This document shows, piece by piece, positions 58,611 to 64,000 of a stretch of 64,000 nt of DNA (position 1 is its first letter; each line of letters begins with the position of its first letter). Under the pieces are notes generated by a model. It worked only from the letters and a program-made list of their open reading frames with translations, ran no database searches and was not told the origin of the DNA. Origin of the DNA: an uncultured Duncaniella sp. (GTDB lineage: Bacteria; Bacteroidota; Bacteroidia; Bacteroidales; Muribaculaceae); the NCBI GenBank assembly GCA_910576785.1, contig CAJTJG010000013.1:1-64000 (forward strand). Reading direction: 5' to 3'. Made by a program: the position numbers and the translations under genes.

Positions 58611-60380
58611 ATGAAACTCAATAAATTGACCCTTCTTGCTTTCGGTGCGGCCCTCTCGCTGGGCTTCACCGCCTGCAACGACGACGATGTGGAAGTGGTT
58701 AACTACGGAGATGCCATCTCAGCCACCGGCGCCGGTCTCCAGGGTGCGACAAACGTCAATCCCCGCACCACCGACATCACTGTCGACTTCAACGCCGATG
58801 TCGAGCCGGCCAATATCTCCAAGATCATGGTCAACGACATCGTGCCCGACTCCGTCTCCGCTACGGGATCGACCCTCCTCATCTATATGGAGGATGGTCT
58901 GAAAGCCTCCACCGACTACACCGTCACACTCTATCCCTACTCGGTGCGCGGTGCCAACGAGGAGGAGCACCGTTTCCTCACCGAGACATTCTCATTCTCG
59001 TTCACTACCGGCAAAGCTTTCTCCAAAGAGAATGTAGCCAAAGCTCCCGTCAACCCCAATGCCACAGCCGAGGCTAAGAAGGTCTACTCTTTCCTCCTCG
59101 AGAACTATGGCTCCAAGACTCTCACAGGAGCCATGGGTGGTGTGGCCTGGGAGAACGGATATGCCGACTTCATAGCCACCAAGTCGGGCAAATATCCCGC
59201 CATCGTCGGCTTCGACTTCATCCACCACATCGAAAGCGAGCAGGGTGCCAACTGGATCAACTACCGCGACATCACCCCGATAAAAAAAGCCTGGGAAAAC
59301 GGTTCGATCCCAACCATCTCCTGGCACTGGCGGGTTCCCGAAGAGGATGATACCGATCCCAACAATCCCGTTGCCTCCTTCGAGAATGTCATCTCCGATA
59401 AGGAATTCGACTGCTCGAACTGGGGTGCATGGCTTGACCTCGCCATCGGCGACTGGGCCGGCAACATCAAAGAAGGGGAATATCTCATCTTCAAGGTGAA
59501 AGACGGCGCCACCGGTGCCATCGGTATCCGCAACGAGGATTGGAGCAACCTCAACGGTGTGGACTATTACGACACCACCGGCAATCTTGCCATAGAGTGT
59601 ACCGCTGAATTCCTCGAGGCCCTCAAGGCCAACGCCACCGTCCACATCAGTGGAAGTGTGGTGATCACCGGTATCGTACATGCCGACACCCCCGCTCTCG
59701 AACCCAAGGTGACCTACCGCTACGATGGCAATAAATTCTCACCCTCTGCAGCTTGTTTTGAGGGGACACCCGAGCGTGCCATCATCGATGCTGATATCGC
59801 AGTGATAGCCCAATATCTTGGTCTCCTTCAGGATGCAGGCATCCCCGTTCTCTTCCGTCCCTTCCATGAAGCCGCAGGCGACTACTCGTGGGGCGCATGG
59901 TTCTGGTGGGGAAAACACGGTGATGATGTCACCATAGATCTCTGGAACTACCTCTACGACCAGCTCACCAACCGCTACAAGATCAACAACCTCATCTGGG
60001 TATGGACCATGCAGACTTCCGAAGCCGGCAAACTGGCTAAGGTAAACTCCCTCATCAAAGCCTACCCCGGTGATGCCACAGTCGATATCGTTGGTGTGGA
60101 CATCTACAAGGACAAGACCGGCGAGGACGTGACTGCCGAATACAACCTCCTTGCCGAGGCCACCGGCCAGCGTAAGATCATAGCTCTCTCGGAGGTCGGC
60201 AACCTGCCCGATTTCCAAAAGGCCCTCGAGAACGAGGCTTGCTTCAGCTTCTTCATGAACTGGTATCACTCCAACGAGTGGGAAGAGTGGGATTTCTCAG
60301 ACAAGAACACCCGCAAGGACTGGCGCAACACGGTCAACCTACCCTTCATGGTCAGCCGTGGCGACTTCAGCCTCAAATAA
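58611..60380 (+). CDS. GH26 endo-beta-1,4-mannanase, surface lipoprotein
   Basis: This enzyme cleaves internal mannosidic bonds of mannan or glucomannan. The 589-residue product has the lipobox LGFTAC followed by NDDDVEV, a surface-export signal. An Ig-like Big_5-type domain (about 40-135, NPRTTDITVDFNADVEP) precedes the GH26 domain (about 150-589). The acid/base is Glu420 in FRPFHEAAGDYSW, with WGAWFWWG following. The nucleophile is Glu528 in ALSEVGN. Surface placement and endo-type family point to the first cut of extracellular polymer. It follows the second binding protein by 26 nt. Confidence 0.94.
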   Translation: MKLNKLTLLAFGAALSLGFTACNDDDVEVVNYGDAISATGAGLQGATNVNPRTTDITVDFNADVEPANISKIMVNDIVPDSVSATGSTLLIYMEDGLKASTDYTVTLYPYSVRGANEEEHRFLTETFSFSFTTGKAFSKENVAKAPVNPNATAEAKKVYSFLLENYGSKTLTGAMGGVAWENGYADFIATKSGKYPAIVGFDFIHHIESEQGANWINYRDITPIKKAWENGSIPTISWHWRVPEEDDTDPNNPVASFENVISDKEFDCSNWGAWLDLAIGDWAGNIKEGEYLIFKVKDGATGAIGIRNEDWSNLNGVDYYDTTGNLAIECTAEFLEALKANATVHISGSVVITGIVHADTPALEPKVTYRYDGNKFSPSAACFEGTPERAIIDADIAVIAQYLGLLQDAGIPVLFRPFHEAAGDYSWGAWFWWGKHGDDVTIDLWNYLYDQLTNRYKINNLIWVWTMQTSEAGKLAKVNSLIKAYPGDATVDIVGVDIYKDKTGEDVTAEYNLLAEATGQRKIIALSEVGNLPDFQKALENEACFSFFMNWYHSNEWEEWDFSDKNTRKDWRNTVNLPFMVSRGDFSLK

Positions 60381-60407
60381 ACTAAAAAACTGAATTCTAC
60401 GTTTCAT

Positions 60408-60442
60408 AGGCGGGGGGAATACACTCCGTAGTCCCCCCGCCT
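60408..60442 (+). terminator. GC-rich terminator-like hairpin inside the PUL operon
   Basis: AGGCGGGGGGA (60408-60418) pairs perfectly with TCCCCCCGCCT (60432-60442) and is followed by TTCCTTTCCT. It lies 27 nt past the GH26 stop and 34 nt before the GH94 ATG. It could attenuate expression between the surface genes and the phosphorylase gene. Confidence 0.7.
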
Positions 60443-60476
60443 TTCCTTTCCTAAAATACTTCACTAAGATATCGAT

Positions 60477-62915
60477 ATGAAATTCGGACACTTTGACGAC
60501 GCGGCACGCGAATATGTCATCACCAATCCTGTCACTCCGTGGCCTTGGATCAATTATCTCGGTAACAAAGATTTCTTCTCACTGATATCCAACTTCGCCG
60601 GCGGATATTCATTCTACAAGGACGCCAAATTCCGCCGTCTCACACGTTACCGCTACAACGGAGTGCCCATGGACGCAGGTGGCCGATATTTCTACATCAA
60701 GGAGGGCGACACCGTGTGGAATCCTTCATGGAAACCTTGCAAGACTCCCCTTGACTTCTACGAATGCCGCCATGGCATGAGCTATACCGCCATCACAGGC
60801 GAGAAGGATGGTCTGCGCGCCCGCGCACTTTTCTTTGTTCCCCTCGCCACCAACGCCGAGGTGACCAAACTCACCCTAACCAACACGAGCGACCGCCCGC
60901 GCACCTTCAAACTTTTCTCACTCATAGAGTGGTGTCTGTGGAACGCTGCCACCGACATGGAGAACTTCCAGCGCAACTTTTCCACCGGCGAGGTGGAGAT
61001 CGACGGCTCCACGATCTATCATAAGACCGAATACAAGGAGCGCCGCAATCACTATGCATTCTATACCGTGAACTGCCCCGTGGACGGATTTGACACCGAC
61101 CGCGAGACTTTCATAGGACTATATAACGGCTTCGATACACCCGACGCCGTAATGGAGGGCCACGCACGCGACAGTGTGGCCCACGGATGGAGCCCCATAG
61201 CTTCCCATCAGATAGACATCACACTCGCTCCCGGCGAAAGCCGCGACCTCATCTTCCTGCTGGGCTACATCGAGAACCCGCAGGACCGCAAATGGGAGAG
61301 CAAGGGTGTGATCAACAAAGAGCCTGCACGGATGCTCATGGAGCGTTTCGACACCAGCGAGAAGGTGGACAAGGCCTTCGCGGAGCTTCGTGCCTACTGG
61401 GACAATCTTCTTGACCGGTTCACCGTCCGCACCGGAGATGAACGCCTAGACCGTATGGTCAACATCTGGAACCAGTACCAGTGCATGATCACATTCTGTT
61501 TCTCCCGCTCGGCATCATTCTTCGAGAGCGGAATAGGCCGCGGCATGGGTTTCCGCGACTCCAATCAGGATCTCGTGGGCTTTGTACACCAGATCCCCGA
61601 GCGTGCCCGCGAGCGCATCATCGACATCGCCTCCACACAGTTCCCCGACGGCGGTTGCTACCACCAGTACCAGCCTCTCACCAAGCGTGGCAACAATGAC
61701 ATAGGTGGCGGTTTCAATGACGACCCCATGTGGCTCGTGTTCGGCACCGTGGCTTACATCAAGGAGACCGGTGACTTCTCCATACTCGACGCACCCGTAC
61801 CGTTCGACAACGAACCCGGCTCGGAAGTCCCCCTGATGGACCACCTGCGCGTGTCGTTCGATCATGTCATAAACAACCTCGGGCCCCACGGGCTCCCCCT
61901 CATAGGCCGCGCCGACTGGAACGACTGCCTCAACCTCAACTGTTTCTCCAACGACCCCAACGAGTCCTATCAGACCACCGAGAACAAATCGGAGGGGTCC
62001 AAGGCCGAGTCGCTGATGATAGCCGGACAGTTCGTGGTGTGCGGACGCGACTACGCCGCCCTCTGCCGCCGCGTGGGCTTGACCGACGAGGCCGCACGCG
62101 CCGAGATGCACGTGGCCCGTATGGTGGAAGCCGTCAAGGCCCACGGTTGGGACGGTGAATGGTTCCTCCGAGCCTACGACTTCTACGGCAACAAGGTCGG
62201 CTCCAACGAAAACAAGGAGGGCAAGATCTTCATCGAGTCGCAGGGCTGGTGCACAATGGCCGGCATCGGACTCGAGGAGGGTCTCGTGAAAAAATCGCTC
62301 GACGCCGTGAAGACATATCTCGACTGCGAACATGGCATCGTGCTCAACAACCCAGCCTTCACCGAATATGTGATGGAGTATGGCGAGATCTCCTCTTACC
62401 CCGCGGGCTACAAGGAAAACGCCGGCATCTTCGCCCACAACAACCCATGGGTCATCATCGGCGAGACCGTACTCGGCCGTGGCGACCGTGCATGGGAGTA
62501 TTACCGCAAGATCTGCCCCGCATTCCTCGAGGAGAAGAGCGACCTGCACAAGGTAGAACCCTACGTATACTGCCAGATGACTGCCGGCAAGGACGCAGCT
62601 CGTCCCGGCGAGGCCAAGAACTCATGGCTCACAGGCACTGCCGCATGGAACTGGTATGCCATCACACAGTTCATACTCGGCATCAAGCCCGACTATGACG
62701 GTCTGGTCATCGATCCCTGCATTCCCGACAGCTGGGGCGGATATGAGGTGAGCCGCGAGTTCCGCGGTGCGCGCTATGACATCAAGGTTGAGAATCCCGC
62801 CCACGTATGCCGTGGGGTTCGCACCATGACGGTCAACGGCACTCCCGTCGATGGCAACCGCATACCCCTCCAGACCCCGGGCACCGTCTGCAACGTGACC
62901 GTGACATTAGGATAA
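60477..62915 (+). CDS. GH94 cellobiose-phosphorylase-type enzyme
   Basis: This cytosolic enzyme of 812 residues has no signal peptide. It splits a beta-1,4-linked glucosyl disaccharide with phosphate, giving glucose 1-phosphate. It is full length for cellobiose phosphorylase: an N-terminal beta domain (KFGHFDDAAREYVITNPVTP), a linker and the (alpha/alpha)6 barrel. The catalytic Asp lies in RADWNDCLNLNCF (about residues 478-490). Other family features are WYQ-like VNIWNQYQCM and GMGFRDSNQD. In glucomannan use, the disaccharide would be cellobiose or a glucosyl-mannose unit. GH94 specificity cannot be settled by eye, so cellobiose is the best guess. Confidence 0.9.
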   Translation: MKFGHFDDAAREYVITNPVTPWPWINYLGNKDFFSLISNFAGGYSFYKDAKFRRLTRYRYNGVPMDAGGRYFYIKEGDTVWNPSWKPCKTPLDFYECRHGMSYTAITGEKDGLRARALFFVPLATNAEVTKLTLTNTSDRPRTFKLFSLIEWCLWNAATDMENFQRNFSTGEVEIDGSTIYHKTEYKERRNHYAFYTVNCPVDGFDTDRETFIGLYNGFDTPDAVMEGHARDSVAHGWSPIASHQIDITLAPGESRDLIFLLGYIENPQDRKWESKGVINKEPARMLMERFDTSEKVDKAFAELRAYWDNLLDRFTVRTGDERLDRMVNIWNQYQCMITFCFSRSASFFESGIGRGMGFRDSNQDLVGFVHQIPERARERIIDIASTQFPDGGCYHQYQPLTKRGNNDIGGGFNDDPMWLVFGTVAYIKETGDFSILDAPVPFDNEPGSEVPLMDHLRVSFDHVINNLGPHGLPLIGRADWNDCLNLNCFSNDPNESYQTTENKSEGSKAESLMIAGQFVVCGRDYAALCRRVGLTDEAARAEMHVARMVEAVKAHGWDGEWFLRAYDFYGNKVGSNENKEGKIFIESQGWCTMAGIGLEEGLVKKSLDAVKTYLDCEHGIVLNNPAFTEYVMEYGEISSYPAGYKENAGIFAHNNPWVIIGETVLGRGDRAWEYYRKICPAFLEEKSDLHKVEPYVYCQMTAGKDAARPGEAKNSWLTGTAAWNWYAITQFILGIKPDYDGLVIDPCIPDSWGGYEVSREFRGARYDIKVENPAHVCRGVRTMTVNGTPVDGNRIPLQTPGTVCNVTVTLG

Positions 62916-62943
62916 GACACCCCCTCCCCCCAGATTAATCACC

Positions 62944-64000
62944 ATGAAACCAATCATTATCGCAACTCTGGCCCTCGCGGCCATATCATGTTCCGGCAAC
63001 AAGGGCACCGGACAGGACAACAGCAATACCGCCGCTGCCGACAGCATATCTCCCGTAGCCGAACTCTCACAGAAGCTCCGCGAGGCCGCCGCCAATGGCC
63101 GCTATTACTACGGACACCACGACGATACGGCCTATGGCCACACATGGAAATACGCCGAAGGCGGATCGGATGTCAAGGCCGTCACCGGAAGTTATCCCGG
63201 ACTCATGAGCTGGGATCTCGGCATGATCGAGGTTGACTCCACACGCAATCTCGATGGTGTACCCTTCGAATTCATGGCTGCCGAGATGGCCTCGCAGGAT
63301 GCCCGCGGTGGCATCAACGCCATATCATGGCATCCGCTCAACCCCATCTCCCGGGGCAATTCATGGGATGTGTCCGCCTCCCCGCTCAAAGAGATGGCCA
63401 CCAACACCGCCGTCCGCGACACTCTCACCGCATGGATCGACCGTGCAGCCCGTTTCGTAGGATCACTCAAGGACTCGGACGGCAAGCCTCTTGCCGTGAT
63501 CTTCCGTCCGTGGCATGAGAACAGCGGCACATGGTTCTGGTGGGGCACAGGCAACTCCACTCCTCAGGAATACATCGACCTCTGGAAACTCACCCGCGAG
63601 CGCTTTGATGCCGCCGGTGTCGACAACGTTCTATGGGCCTATTCTCCCGACAAGGACCTCACTCCCGAAGCATACTTCTCCACCTATCCCGGCGACGAAT
63701 ATGTGGATATCCTCGGTACGGACATCTATCACTTCGGCGACGAGGAAGGTGTGGCCGAGTACACCGCCCGCATCAAGGCCCAGCTCCCCTACGTAGCCGA
63801 GGAGGCCGCCAAACGCGGCAAGATCGCAGCGTTCACCGAGACCGGACTCGAGGGTCTCGGTGTCACCGACTGGTACACCCGGGTGCTCGCACCGGCCATA
63901 GAAGGTATCCCCGTAGCCTACGTCTGCGTGTGGCGCAATGCCATCGAGAGCGAGAAGCCCAACCATTTCTACGCACCCTATCCCGGTCATCCCTCAGCCG
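62944..64000 (+). CDS. Second GH26 mannanase, cut by the window end
   Basis: The frame is open from the ATG at 62944 to the last base (352 codons shown, no stop). It starts with a lipoprotein signal (MKPIIIATLALAAISC). The GH26 domain has YYYGHHDDTAYGHTWKY, the acid/base Glu192 in FRPWHENSGTWFWWG, and the nucleophile Glu299 in AFTETGLEG. There are no acidic residues after the lipobox Cys (SGNKGTGQ), so it probably faces the periplasm, unlike the first GH26. It may act on imported mannooligosaccharides; a mannobiose-releasing activity is possible. It follows GH94 by 28 nt. Confidence 0.9.
   Translation, partial: MKPIIIATLALAAISCSGNKGTGQDNSNTAAADSISPVAELSQKLREAAANGRYYYGHHDDTAYGHTWKYAEGGSDVKAVTGSYPGLMSWDLGMIEVDSTRNLDGVPFEFMAAEMASQDARGGINAISWHPLNPISRGNSWDVSASPLKEMATNTAVRDTLTAWIDRAARFVGSLKDSDGKPLAVIFRPWHENSGTWFWWGTGNSTPQEYIDLWKLTRERFDAAGVDNVLWAYSPDKDLTPEAYFSTYPGDEYVDILGTDIYHFGDEEGVAEYTARIKAQLPYVAEEAAKRGKIAAFTETGLEGLGVTDWYTRVLAPAIEGIPVAYVCVWRNAIESEKPNHFYAPYPGHPSA

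Noticed and set aside
61515..62549. A 344-codon open frame on the minus strand
   Set aside because: It is antisense to GH94 across its catalytic region; no family features are visible in the antisense product.
45097..64000. Recent horizontal transfer or an integrative element carrying the PUL
   Set aside because: The PUL has strong C-ending codon preference, but no integrase, att repeat, tRNA or relaxase is seen within the window, and a codon bias of this kind can come from high expression.

Overview
The window is chromosomal DNA from a member of the Bacteroidales, most likely a Muribaculaceae-type gut commensal. The evidence is a SusC/SusD pair, lipoproteins with acidic residues after the lipobox Cys, an OxyR regulator diverging from a CoA-disulfide-reductase fusion, a GH36/PL11 glycan-degrading repertoire, and promoters of the Bacteroidetes type (TTG, about 20 nt, then TAnnTTTG). 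I see no phage, plasmid, transposase, tRNA, rRNA or CRISPR array.

Layout. 0.1-5.1 kb: housekeeping genes (dnaB; a small membrane protein with ispE; grpE-dnaJ). 5.2-10.7 kb: a periplasmic GH36 alpha-galactosidase, an AspT-type exchanger and an OmpA-family protein. 10.9-14.0 kb: the SRP RNA and a short rseC-rnfB-rnfC operon without rnfDGEA. 14.2-18.9 kb: der, an RluB-type pseudouridine synthase with a long GYQPR-rich N-terminus, and asnS. 19.0-22.7 kb: a large secreted PL11 rhamnogalacturonan lyase. 22.8-26.3 kb: oxyR diverging from a four-domain sulfur-redox protein. 26.4-32.6 kb: a four-gene minus-strand group (TPR protein, M3 peptidase, a small sorting-tail protein, an unknown secreted protein). 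32.6-33.1 kb: a gene-free stretch with a candidate small RNA and a dispersed hairpin repeat. 33.1-40.5 kb: a seven-gene collinear minus-strand group running from polysaccharide export (wza, wzc) through a glycosyltransferase to a cyclophilin, ilvA and a SPOR-like lipoprotein. 40.6-44.0 kb: PBP1A and GDP-L-fucose synthase. 44.2-44.9 kb: an exported nitroreductase.

45.1-64.0 kb is a polysaccharide utilization locus (PUL). It contains an AraC regulator, a GH5 endoglucanase, an SGNH acetylesterase, a GH5 mannanase, SusC, SusD, two surface glycan-binding proteins, a GH26 mannanase, a GH94 cellobiose-type phosphorylase and a second GH26 that runs off the window. The enzyme set fits acetylated (galacto)glucomannan: surface endo-mannanase, SusCD import, periplasmic deacetylation and trimming, then cytosolic phosphorolysis of cellobiose.

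The most interesting regulatory signal is an 18-bp sequence, TGGATAAAATAGTATCAT. It occurs twice, each time with one mismatch, in the SusC promoter region, and once upstream of the GH36 alpha-galactosidase more than 42 kb away. A weaker related inverted pair lies in front of the araC gene. This suggests a split galactoglucomannan regulon in which the distant alpha-galactosidase supplies the debranching activity that the PUL lacks within this window. Other notable points are a DnaJ with a degenerate first zinc motif, the truncated rnf operon, a three-copy hairpin repeat with one inverted loop, and very long perfect palindromes at gene ends.
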